Assembly (NCBI GenBank): GCA_914767715.1
Contig: OU612070.1
Coordinates: 13,905,501 to 13,969,500 of the forward strand
Direction: 5' to 3'
From: Membranipora membranacea
Taxonomy: Eukaryota > Bryozoa > Gymnolaemata > Cheilostomatida > Membraniporidae
Length of the DNA: 64,000 nucleotides
Shown: in pieces, positions 1 through 12,746 of the stretch
How positions within the stretch are numbered: the first letter of the stretch is position 1
Layout: each line of letters starts with the position of its first letter
Notes under the pieces: generated by a model
The model's database searches: none
What the model saw: only the letters and a program-made list of their open reading frames with translations
Told to the model about the DNA's origin: nothing
Made by a program: the position numbers and the translations under genes

Positions 1-1596
1 AACTTTGTCTTTTCATAAAATTTTTATTATGCTATATGATCATTATCATCATTATATTATTTACATACATAATGAAGTATAAATAAATACAAACTATATT
101 CAGCAATGTTCTTCTATCTGCAAAGCAAGTTCAAAGGGTTTGAGATCACACAAAGTTATCAGGTAAATTCCTGTTTTCGAGGCACGCTAAAAATATAAAA
201 AGGAAACTGTGATAAAGCCTCATGATTTAAAAAAATGTCTACAGAGGATGATTGACCATTCAGACAGATGAGTAAGCATGGAACTCTCTAAGCAATCGTC
301 AATCTTAGCTAACATTTTACAAGTGTAGAATTCCTACATCTGGCTGTCTCACTGAACACACAAAAGATTCTTAGTTTTTGATGGAAATCCCACTCAGTAG
401 GCACATGTAACTACACGTTGGTATCGGCTTGTGTTAACTTCAATTCAACAAAAACAAGAGGGCAGCCTTACAGGGTCATACTATTGACATAGTATGAAAG
501 TTTCGATCGGCAGCTTATTACCCTTCTTTCATGTTGTGTCTCTCTCCAGTTGCTTTAGAATGGGAATTAAAGCCGCTGCATAAAGCATGGCTTTGAATAG
601 CTAGAGCCACCTCTCTTATCCTGAAGTCACAAGAACTACAGATTAAGATTTTCCACCTGTTAACAGCTATATGATACTATCTATACTTTTTATGCCCATG
701 TGACAAGGCCATATCAGAGTCTCTAAATATGATGACCAAACTGTGCTAGTGTTATGCGAAAGGAATGGAATGGGAGAAGTTCTACAGAATATGTTCTTAT
801 GGATACATATGGTTGGTATTAGCATCTCATAGTTATCCCCTCTCTCAACATGATGAGACAACCCAAAACTCTCCCGTTTACGCTATGCTATACTCGGATA
901 AACGATACAAAGTTATCACTACCCAAACTATATGATAGTTAAACTTTTATAAACTTGAGTCATTGTGTTTGCTCTATTCAAAGTTGAACAACGATAATTC
1001 ATTCTAAGACACCGACTAATCTCTATTTGATTTGACCGGAACGCTGAAGTAAAAGTTACACAACATTCTCTAGTCTCAGGAATTACCATCTTTTGAAAAT
1101 TGCACTGGAATAAAAAATAGACTTCATTTTTTTATTTTGCTTGTGTTACATTTTTTCACAAGAAGGAGAAAAAAATGAACAATGTCTTAATAATAAATGG
1201 AAAAGTTTTTTGAGGGAAAACGCCCCTATCGTTCTTACTGTCAGACATTTGACAAAAGTCATATAAAATAAACCTAATGATACAGCAGGGAGTTTGTCCC
1301 CTGGTTACAACAGTCTGGGATCATAATTACAAACACATTCAAAATTTAATTTTCTTACTTTTAATTATCAAAATAAAATAACAGCACTCAAATCCTTAAA
1401 AACACATGTGCGACCTTGGGTTTTAAGGCAAAGTTGTTATTAACGGCAATAAATTTGTAATGAGAAGCCGATCTGTTGTTGTTAGTCAGTAGTTTGAAAT
1501 GAGGTCATCCCTGTGATGTTAACGTGAGCCTGAAGTTGGGTTATATTTCTGTTGAGCCAGAGCCTAGATAGCGTACTCAGCTGCGTTTGACTAAGA
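1..1596. other. AT-rich stretch with no recognised gene
   Basis: I see no coding region here that I can support; the short open frames lack family resemblance and splice context. It lies downstream of the last proposed exon of the minus-strand chitinase-like gene, so part of it is probably that gene's 3' UTR. A minus-strand AATAAA (tttatt on the plus strand) at 1131-1136 could be its polyadenylation signal. The stretch is otherwise unremarkable. Confidence 0.5.
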
Positions 1597-4500
1597 TTAG
1601 CCCTCAGATTTGTCATAAAACGCCTCATATGCGTGTTGCTGTTCATAAATTCCGTCATCCTCTGCTCGCTAGAAATCTAGAACAAGGTAATATATGGGAT
1701 CAGGGATTGAGTCATAACCAAAGAGGCCCCCATGAGCCATAGATGCTGGACTCAGGATGCCTGTCCTACTGCAAACTCAATAATGCACACCGTTTAGAGG
1801 CAGCATGTTCGTTCAGTAACTGGTTTTTTGTTAATTGATTGCCTTAGTGGATTACGAAGAATATTTTTGCTAATTTAGAGGAGGTAACTCCTAATATTGA
1901 GTCAACTTCCTCAAACCATCAATAATGTTGTTAAATCGGATAATTAAGTAACCATTCAGCGGTAGCTTATTTACAGAGAGTATATTTACACTCATCGATA
2001 AGGCTCACCCATTGCGGGCATATGGCTTTTTATTAAACAATGTGTTGGCTCTGATTGGCTAGTTATTTATGTGCATTTGTAGGATTGCATTTATCATCCA
2101 GCTCATAATTGCAGAGCATTTTTGTCAAGCTTTTCTACTAACTACTCCATTTTTTCATTGATTTCTCGAAATTTTTCTGTAGAGGGTTTTAAAATAAAAA
2201 TTATCTTATCGTTATTTTTGATTTGGCCACCAGTTGGATGAGAATTCATATCAGTGGTTCAAACTTAATGAGCTCAGTACTCATTGTAGGAAATACTTTC
2301 CAGAGTAAAAAGCAAGAAATCAGAATCCCAGAACAAGTAAGGAATTTATACCAACTCAGACTGATGTTTATAATCTTACCAAGCTTATTGTTGATAGCGT
2401 GCTGTATTTTCCTGAAGCATTAGCGCAGAGTCCTCTATAATCTGCCTGGTCCAACGACCATATGAATGCTCCTCCCAGGTTACCATATGACATAATGTAA
2501 GAGATCTTCCTGCCGATTGTTCTCCTGGAGTCATAGCTTAGCCAGGTATTATCACCATAAGCATAGTATGATCCTGATGCCAAATCAACTCCACGCGTCC
2601 ATCCGTCTCTGCTAACCATCTCACATATCTAATAAAAATCATAACATCATATAACTATAACAATTTACTTGCCTTTCACAGTTTAACGTACCAAGTGTAT
2701 GTATACTGTTCATATGTCAAAGAAAAACAGTGAATTCACAAAACAAACAAAATTTTGAGATGATTTAACTAAATTAGGATTCTTTGGACTTTCAAAATTT
2801 TATTTTTTTCAGCACTCCTGGGGACTTACTCGTACATACCTTTGACCTACTTATTATGCCAGTTATACTGGAAGGTGCAGGACCTGAGGCAGGAAGGTTT
2901 ACTCCTTTATTAGACGGGTTTATTCTCTCTGTAGATCCAGTAGGCAGTGTCCATGCCTGACCATACAGTGCTATACCTAAACAGGTTTGATAAAAACTAT
3001 TATATTAAATGAAAAAATTAAATAAAAATTATTAAATCAAATAAAAAGTATTAAATTAAATACAAAATAAATATGAATCGCTATAATTAAATACAGATTT
3101 TTTATAAGTAATAGATAATAAAAATACAAGCACGTTACCTGTTGGTCTGAGATAAGAAATAAACAAACAGATAATACAAAACTAAACCAACCTAGGACCA
3201 GTTTACGTGATGAGCAGCCTCCCTCTATCATGGCTTGTACTGTAGTATTGATAACATTTCCAGGTCTAGTTTCTCGTGGGCCAGCAAACATCGGAGCGTT
3301 GTAGCCTGTCCTGTTGTCATACCATGCATCGTGTACATCATAAGTGATCAGATTGACGAAGTCTGCAGACCTGTGGACAAACAACGGAAGGATAAGACTC
3401 AGCATTATTTATTATCATTGTATGTCAGGTTCAAGCCGTGTTAACAGTATAGTGCTGACAGATCAAAACAAGACATAAATGTGCATGTTAAATCTCAATC
3501 TAAATCTAATGGGTTAAAAAAATCCTGTATGTTGGAAAACAGAAATACAGTCAAAGTAAAAGAGCAATTTAACCTTGAATGTAGAGTACACACGACGGGA
3601 TAATGACAGCAGATTCATTGGTACAACGCCTTAATTTATATCCAATTGTGACATCTACCAAGTGCCATGACTTTCAGGTTGTCGCAAATTGTCGAAGAGT
3701 AGCTGCAGCTGTCATGTACTTACTTGCAGATTTGAGAGGCATTGAAAGCTACATCCCGATATTCTGGCGCGGGGTTCACTGTCACAAATAATTCATAACT
3801 TCTCTCTCCGTCTGATGTTGCATTTATCAATGAGAATCTTGCTTTTAGACCCTGTTTGAATGAATGAATATACACTTTATTATTACTGATCAATGTACCA
3901 AGGTGCCACTAAAAATTTTTACATAGTGAAAAGTGTTGAAAAATAATGTGGTCAGTCAATGAGTAAAAAAGGAAAAAATTGAATACTGGTAATCACAACT
4001 GTGATACGAACAGAGATTTAGAGCCGAGATTTGTAACATAAATGTCCATACAGTTTTGTATTTCCATCAAATTTGTAAATCGATAATCCCTTTTACGCAA
4101 ATTACACACGGTCACACTGATCTGTAACGGCTCTAGCATAACCATATTAGTAACCGAAATTTTTATTGCAAAATAGTAGGCGATAAAAGTCACCGATCAT
4201 ACCTCAATGAAGAGTCCAAAGTTTCCTTTGTCGGCTGCTCCTGGATTCTGAAAGTTAATATCAACACCTTGGAACCCATACTGCTGCATCGTAGTGACGA
4301 TGGACAAGATGAAGGATAGCCTGGATGTGGCATTCTCAATGACGTTACGCCATGATGAGTGTAGTTCACCCGGGCCTCCTACCGACAACATAGCTTTAGT
4401 GGTGTGATTCACAGTGCTGCCATTATTTATCTTCTCAATAACTGTGAGTGAACAAAATAACCATCAATGCATTGAAAGGTGTTAACTAGCTAATCCCAGA

Positions 4501-6260
4501 GCCAGCCCTTTAAAGCGTTTGGGATGGCGATCGCGGCCGTAGGCGGTCGTTAAGGGGGTGGGGGGGAAGCTAGGAAACTCCGTTTTTGCAATTTATCACT
4601 TTTTTAACTTTAGCACCTGTTTACAGCACTTTTGCCTCATCTCACAGAGTTCTAACCCTGTTTTTCAGATTCCTCATACCTTAAAACATACATCTATGTT
4701 GTCACATCAATAAAATAACATAAATGTGCAGACTTATTAATGGTTGTCTTCTCCTATGTCTGGACATTCTCAGACACGGCACTTTTCGGAGACTGCTAGC
4801 TTGTTTAAAATGAATAAGACTCGTTATATTTTATTATGAGTTATCGTTTTGGTCAGATTTTAATGTCATGCCAAGACAACTATTTAATTAGTATGGGAAA
4901 ATATAGGGAAAAAAGAGGACAATCTCTTATCACAACATATAACATAGCCTAAGGACTATTTACAGCGAGCCTTAATTGACATGAATCATTTTCGAGTCTC
5001 CGAAAAGTGCCGTGTCTGAGAATGTCAAGACATAGGAGAAGACAACCATTAATAAGTTTATGTTTATGTTATTTTATTGATGTGACAACATAGATGTGGA
5101 AGGTATAGGTAGGTAGGTAGGTATAGGTAGAAGGTATGAGGAATCTGAAAAACAGGGTTAGAACTCTGTGAGATGAGGCAAAAGTGCTGTAAACATTTGC
5201 TAAAGTTAAGAAAGTGATAAATTGCAAAAAACGGAGTTTCCTAGCTTCCCACCTACCCCCTTAACGAGCGCCTACGGCCGAGATCGCCATCCCGAATGCT
5301 TTTAAGGGCTGGCTGTGGCTAATCCTTGATCCACATTGAACAGAACCCTAGTTCCAAAATTGGTTTCAGTCTTCTGTTAATCTTAGAAAATCAAGTAAAC
5401 ATCAAATGTTTTTTCAAGGTAATATATGCAAGGAGTTTTACAGGAGACAATTAAATTGGATCTTTCATCAATAAGTTCATCATCGATTGGCTGTTTATTG
5501 CCATAAACCTGATTGACATTTTTTCACAAATAATCTTGATTGTCATATTACTATAACCCATCAGTATACAGCCGTAAGTCATGTGACATAACTCTGTACT
5601 TACAGCTACCGGCCACGGATGGTTGAGATATCTGGAGACTCGATGCTGATGGGTCAATCACAGCGAATCCATAGAACACATGAGTACACAACTCCACAGG
5701 TATGTCACTAACACCATACTACAACAGTAAAATACAAGTATGAATGTAGATGCAGAGATAAGGTATTCACTGAGTATCTGTTACAGTGGAATTGAATACT
5801 GGTAGGTCAATGGTTGTTGAGAGAAGAGAGATAGCCTTAAGCCTCGAGCTCTCTGTTACAGGACGATATTGATTCCCACTTTAAGAGCAATGCCCTCCAG
5901 TCACCTTACAAATTATATCAGGGGTTTTAGATTGCCGCCCAATAACTAATAATTGATCACAGGCTAACTCACAGGCTAACCCATAGGCTAACTTGCAGAT
6001 TGTATAATAGGACTTACTGAATTATTGCCTCCACTTGGCTCTACAGATGATTCTCTGAAGTAGCAGCCTGTGATCCTCTGGTTGAAATTGCTGATCATAC
6101 CTGGTTGTGATTCAGATTCATGATTGGCGTCTGGCAAGACATTCTGCTCATGACCTTGAATAGCCACAAATTGCTGTGAATAAGCTGCTGGTGAATATGC
6201 TACCAACACGAGCAGCAATAATATGACAGATACTTGAGTATGCTGTAGAAGTGCAGCCAT
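1597..6260 (-). CDS. secreted GH18 chitinase-like protein, predicted inactive
   Basis: Eight coding exons in order on the minus strand: 6260-6018, 5718-5604, 4441-4203, 3851-3724, 3370-3192, 2976-2840, 2628-2380 and, tentatively, 1668-1597. The first seven are phase-consistent over 430 codons; with the last, 453 aa. Residues 1-28 are a signal peptide (long leucine/valine core, then SPAAYS). GH18 landmarks follow in order: the FYGFAVID strand, AMLSVGG near residue 137, the active-site strand near 175-184, YDVHDAW, LVLGIALYGQAW and the terminal GGAFIWSLD. In active family members the catalytic strand reads DGxDxDxE; here it is QGVDINFQ, so the first Asp, third Asp and catalytic Glu are all replaced. 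I therefore infer a chitin- or glycan-binding lectin-like protein, not an enzyme. A 5' UTR intron is likely, with an acceptor just before 6265. The last exon (23 residues then stop) is the weakest call. Confidence 0.85.
4497..5317. mobile_element. palindromic hAT-like MITE in an intron of the chitinase-like gene
   Basis: The two ends are inverted copies of one another for roughly 300 bp (about 4497-4797 against 4993-5317) around a unique centre. The termini read CAGAGCCAGCCC and, on the other strand, CACAGCCAGCCC. The element is flanked by a perfect 8 bp direct repeat, GCTAATCC, at 4489-4496 and 5318-5325. An 8 bp target duplication with CAG-type termini is the pattern known for hAT elements. 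There is no coding capacity. The right arm carries a short GGTA microsatellite near 5100-5140. It sits wholly in the intron between exons 2 and 3 of the chitinase-like gene. Confidence 0.85.
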
Positions 6261-6265
6261 CTTAT

Positions 6266-7851
6266 CTAAAACAAATGTTATTAAGGGATGAATGAAAATT
6301 TCAGCGTAGCAAGAAGATGGACACAATATTCTACAAAGATGTGATGCTTTCTTTACATAACTGCAATGAAAAACTGCTATAGATATCCTCTCAGATTCTA
6401 TATGATGGAAAACCAATTCGCAATCAAGATCAAGTTATGATCCAATTTGCAAGGTTGGAGTTGCCCGCCTCTGCAGACTTGATCTTAATAGCGAGTTAGT
6501 TTTAATTCAAAAGCCAACAAATTCCACCACTTGCTATATGCAAAGTTTTGTCTGTTTTTTACCAACCAGCAAAAGTCGATATCTACACAAGGACATTGCA
6601 CAGAAAAATTTAATGGCACAGCAAAAGAATTTGCATGAACAGCATGTGAACAAGACTTGGATACTTGAGATTGAAGTGAAGTGGTTGATAATGAAATACT
6701 ACTACCAGCTTTCTCGGCACATATCAAATCATGTCATATCGACGATCTAAGAGCAGATATTCTTATACCTACATGAGCCAAGTATTGATGATTCCATGAT
6801 ACTGTTACAATGTGATAAAGTATCTCAAGAAACTCTAATTATTTACTGATGATAAAACACAGATGTGCTTTTTATTTATACTAGTAGATAGCAATAAAAT
6901 TATTACAAAACTTCTGTTTTCTTTTGGCTAACAACTATATGCAATTATAAGGAAGAATTCTCTTAACTTTTTGTCAATAAAAAATTTGCCAAATGGGTGT
7001 TTGAAGGAGAGATTAGGGTGGGTAATTTATACAAAAAATTGATGATAAGTAAAAAACATTAACTGCTTGTTGTAAGGTTGTAGTGATTCATGGTCATAAG
7101 GCAGTTCAAGTGCATGTACTTTTCATTTTTTGCATTTTTCCTCTTTACAAAAAAATAGAATTTCTTAGGTGTGCAATTGAGTAACAATTGAGAAATTTAG
7201 CTGCAGAATTTATTAAATTATATGCTCGACTTCCATTGCAGAGCTAGACTGGGACAACTTCTTTCGGGTAAAACAGGAGCAACTTATGATAAGAAGGAAG
7301 GGTTGGGATGAATTTGTTTTTATTTTGAGGATCACTTCTCTTATTTACCTCCTAAATACAATCAGCCTATTAACACCACCGGACTGGAACAAGGCAATTA
7401 GAAGTCTATAATAGAAAATTTTCAATTTTTATGATAATAGTAAAGGTTTGGAGCGATGGCTAATTTTTGCCACTTCACATACCGGTTCGGAGCTCAACGA
7501 TGCATAACGTTTGCTTGTACTGTAAGCAGTGTCATCCTAGCAGAAACCTTTCTCGTTTAACAATATCACTCACTCCTCCAACATCCCTACAAATAAAAAT
7601 CTTTCGTATATGACAAGGTGGTCAGCATGTAATTTTTTTATTGTGTGATGTTGATCAACCGCCATCAATCAGGCATCCAAAGAAACACACATCCAACGTT
7701 GCGATAAAAAGTAGTTTGTTATGAAACAAACAAAAAAACCGACCACATAAAGTTGACAGAGATATTTTTGTGGTCTAATGACAGAAGCTAACCCAAACTC
7801 ACCTTGATATCACAATCACACTAAAGTGGTGTACATTGTCATTGTTAAACC
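6266..7851. other. intergenic region: promoter side of the chitinase-like gene, 3' side of YLPM1
   Basis: No coding exon is supported here. The right border is the 3' end of the minus-strand YLPM1 gene (polyadenylation signal at 7852-7857). The left part must hold the non-coding first exon and promoter of the chitinase-like gene, because a strong splice acceptor sits five bases before its start codon. I see no repeat or RNA gene. Confidence 0.5.
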
Positions 7852-7857
7852 TTTATT
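7852..7857 (-). terminator. likely polyadenylation signal of YLPM1
   Basis: AATAAA on the minus strand (tttatt on plus), about 290 bp after the YLPM1 stop codon at 8148-8150. It is the first canonical signal I found downstream of the stop. Confidence 0.5.
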
Positions 7858-8147
7858 ATGCAGTAGCAAAAGCTGGAAATGGTAAGATATGTAGTTTTAT
7901 TTTCATTCAACATCATTGAGAACAGGAAACAGTAATTCCGCCATGATTTTGTTTTTTTTATCATTCGATATAATATATAATAAAATATATACAGGTAGTG
8001 GTCGTCTGTTGTTGACATTACTATACAACAAGGCTCAAACATCAAACATTACATCAATGCATTTTGATTCCATTGTCGGTTTTACTTGGGAGCAGGCAAT
8101 TGGGGACTTTGAAATAGCTATCAATACCATCGGCTTCGCTGTTGATG

Positions 8148-11100
8148 TCAAACCTGAAAAACAAAGGAACGTCACTTACTCTACATTGTGAATAACAACA
8201 CATTCGACCTCTGTGTCTTCACAGTGAAAAAGATCGGCATGAATAGCAGAAAATGTTTTTAAGTTAATGTACCCACGAGGACTGTGAGTGTATCGTGATT
8301 ATTTATAAGCTTATAATCTGGTTTTTGAGATATTTTAATCTCACCAATCCCCAATTAAAAACAGTCCATTGCAAGATGCAATGCAATTCTATAACTGCAA
8401 AGTAAGATGATTAACTTCTGTATGTACATGTATACATGTACTGTTATACTTACGTTTCGGCTCTCAATATACTTAGTTTTATTGAGCTGCTTCTCAGCGT
8501 AGTTATCATCTAACATTCTGTTCCAGTTTGTCTGGCCAACAACAAAACCAATCTGTCGATCTCTATCCTGAAGTTTTTTCTCCTCAAGGTCGGCCCAGCG
8601 CACCTGTCAACATAACAATCACAGAATGACAGCATAAAGCACCTGCCACAATACAAACCAAAATTGACAGCCCGAGAGCCACTGTCGACGGGCTAACCAT
8701 TGCCTATCAACAAAAATAAAATTGATACCTACTTTAATAAGATTATGATGATGGTTTGTTGATGGCCTACAGTCATCTGAAGGTTGAGGACTGCATAATT
8801 GCATCCAATATAGGCTAGTCAGTTAGTAGGGAGAGGCTTCTCAATTTTAACACTGGCATCAAGACAAATACGGCTAGATAAAAAGCCGGAGTCAGTGGCT
8901 TCGGATATGTAAATGGAGGTGAGCAAAATATTGAGTGACCATGCCTCGCGTAAGACTGCAAGCTGGATCCTATAGATCTTCCATTATAAAATTATTACAC
9001 GCAATTGAATAACTACTAAGTTCTTAACATTATGGACTTTATAAATCCTTGAGTTTTACACACTGACATGTATATTTTGTACACTGAAATGTATATTCTG
9101 TACACATATCTTCGAACTATACCACTTACCTTACCACGCCCAGGGGCCAATCATGGTGCAAAGAACACGCTTAGCCTTCCAGCCATCCAACAATTTAATT
9201 CTTGTTTTTTATCACATAAATGCCATTGTTTTTGCACATTTTTATATTTTATTAGCACTTGGCTGAATGATATGATTAAAAAAATAGTTTCAAGCGCAAA
9301 TGAAAACAAACTTACATGTTTTTTGCCATCATTTGCTCGACTTTCATAATCATCAGGAAGAGTGAGAAAATCTTCCATATTTCTTAAATGATCTGCTTTC
9401 TTATGAAGCAAACCATCAAGTTTATCTGAAATTCACCAACGCAATCCAGCACATGAAAGCAATGAGTATGACTAACGAGCAATTGTGAAACCTTAAACGG
9501 GCTGAGCAAATTTCTTATAATCCTACATTAGCAGGCTTTTCATGATATATGAGCAGAATAAATATAGGTGCGGTTGTCTTAAGCCATGAAAATTTCTAAT
9601 ATCTCGTACTATATAGGCCAAAAAAATGACAAAAACAAGTAGATAATAATTTGACAGAATATTTATTAATTAATCTGTACACTGACAGTTTTTAAGACAA
9701 CAGCTAAGCAACATACCTAGCTTCTGTTCGGCTGAGTCCATCTCCCATTTACTTCTCTTGGCGACCTGTTACATGTAAAATAGAATAGTAACATAAACCT
9801 ATCAAGACAGGGGAGATAACCATCGATCCATTCATATCATCATACTTTATCACCGTCGCTCACTCAGAAAAGATAATATGAATTTGGGAATATGGGATAA
9901 AGAATTGAGTTGTGCCATGATTGAGATAATTTGATTAGTTTATCATGGGGATATCAGTATTTTTGTAAGTACCTTAAGTATATGAGAATTTGATAAAACA
10001 CACTTTTACACAACAGGTTAAATTCGACCTCCTAGAAAACTATTTCCGCATAGCAATTGCAGTTAAATTCCCTAAGATCCACTTACCGAATATCCTTACT
10101 TGAAACCTTTGGTCTAAGGTGAATGCACACTCACAAACTATCAAAGCTTATGATAAAGGACTTGAAGCATTTTTGGAGAGGCTTAACTTTATTTAACTTA
10201 AATTAATCACAATACTTGGTCACTATTTTGATTCAATCTACCTGTTGCCTCATGCATCGATTCACAGATTGATAGAATTTATGTATTGTGCCTCCATTGG
10301 CATACACCTGTGGCAGGCCTCATGGCACAAACAGGCTAAGGTCAGAACATCACTTACCATCACAGAGCAAAGAGAAGGGCAGACTGTGTTACTGAGCTCA
10401 ATTAACAGTTTATAACAAAAAACCATACTCTGGATAATTAAAACACAGGCATCGGACTCAATACTAAACAGAGAGTGCAGAAAATCTCTCTTGGGTGACA
10501 GTCTGTGTATCAAATATGTTTCATGTTGGACATATCTCTTTGGGCCCAAGATAAAAATATTGTATTGGGAAAAACAAGTAATGTCACCGTGCGCCAAACT
10601 AGCAACATAATATCATTGAATCAGAAAAAGAATGATTGCGTTTATGGCAAGGTCAATTGAAATTGATCAAGATACTCCAACAAAAAGAAACTCAAGCACA
10701 GTGAGTATGTCATTGACATCACTGGGCAGGGTATGCATGTGATATCTTGGCCTGTTGGGATTTATTTAGCCACTTAATACTTTAGCCCAGTATCATGCAT
10801 GGATGGGGCAGAGAAGTTATAAGAAATACTGTCTGGAAGTTTAGTTTGATTCTTCATAAGGTCACCAGTGAACTTGTAAAAATAGTGACATACGGAGTTT
10901 GGGCGAGAAAAAAGATTGATCTCATTTCACATATCGAATACATCGGGCAGGCCTGGCCAATAATTATGGCTGTTTGACTGTTTTGGGGTGGGGTGGGGCG
11001 GGGCGGGACAAGTATGTGACCCTCGCTCAAACTAAGAGCTGAAGACCAGCCGGGTCTGCTACCTTAGTAAAGGCAAGCAGAGACTTTATAGCTTGCCTTC

Positions 11101-12652
11101 TCTGCTCTTTATATTGATGACAGCACAATTGTCAGCATGACAATAAAAAAAATGCTCAACTCAGAGGCAGTCATGTGACAAACATGTTTTACACATCAGA
11201 TTATTTAAAGTCTATAAATTGAACTACCAAAGAAATTTATTTGCAACTTAATGCAAATAAAATGCTGTTATACAGAACAGCCATATCCATTATCAAATGA
11301 TAATTCTACTGTACACAGACAGAGACTTAAATGCACCAGGTGCGTCTATATGTACATATATATATATAAATGTGTAAATAAGTACATGTGTATGCAGGTA
11401 TGTATGTTCATGCGCCTGGACCGATGTAATATTTTAGGTGACATACCTTTATCAGACTCTGATCATCACCAGAGTCTGAATCATCAGACTCCTCCTCCTC
11501 TTCATCTTCCTTTTTATCTTCCATCTCCACCTGTAATTATCACATGTATACAAAAGTGGACTAAATTTTTATTACGTTTCATGGGGGGCACAACTTCTCT
11601 ACTCACTCATCTCACGGATTTACCTCCAAGCTTCAAAATTATTATGGCAGACAAAAAAAAGAGTAAAATTTACAGAAATAAAGAAAAAGAAAAGCAGGAA
11701 ATAGCTGAACACGAAATATAAATGACCACTCACATCATCTATAGCGTCATCCTGCAGTAAACCTCTCATATCTATCTTATTAAAGTATGACGGTGTCGGT
11801 TCCCAGTTTGCTATTATCTACAATATAATGTCATATCAGTTAGATCATTTGTAACTCAAAATATTAGTAATATAAAGTTTCAATATTGAACGTGTAATTT
11901 TGCAATTTGTCTGCCATGAGTGAAGTTATATCAGCGACTTTTTTTAATTTTCTTTTGTTTTTCAATCAATGCATAAGTTGACAAATTTAAATTAGGCCAT
12001 GTCCTCAACAAAAAAAAACAACAAATTCAATTTATTATGAATTATTATAACCATAATTAAAGGCTTAAAGTGAAGTTGTTGATTCATGTATATGTTTGTT
12101 TGATGACTGTTTCCCTTCTCATTGATAAAAGTGTTATATGTATATCAAATAAATTGTACATATATATGAAATCAAATAGGTGTACAATTCATCAGGATGA
12201 ATATCTAATCCTTCCAAACGTACACTTACATTTTCGATATCTTTAAGAGTTCGGTTGTGTGTATTTCTAGCGAAGCATGTCTGAGCGTCTGCTTTCACAT
12301 CGACAATATACACCTGGAATCCCTTAGTCCGTGCAAACTTAGCAAACTCTTCAAAATGTCGAACCTTGTAAAATAAAAAGGAAATCATTCATTGTTGTCT
12401 ACGCAGGCGCAGATCTGTTCTCATTCATCAACAAAATATATGGGCATGCAAATGGCATCAGTTATTAAATTCAAGAATGGTAAAACAAATGCAATGGGTG
12501 TCAAAAACCATTATGAGCGTGTATAATAAATAATATTCTGGCATTCTTTGTGAGAGCAAATGTGCATCATGATCAATGAGATTCTTTTTAAATGCAAGTT
12601 CCATACTCTGGTAGCAATTTATGTTTGTGATAGATAATAAATCAATCGATCG

Positions 12653-12746
<94 letters not shown>

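Noticed and set aside
10262-10597. 111-codon open frame on the minus strand
   Set aside because: It lies wholly within a YLPM1 intron with no family similarity, and phase-consistent exons on both sides skip it.
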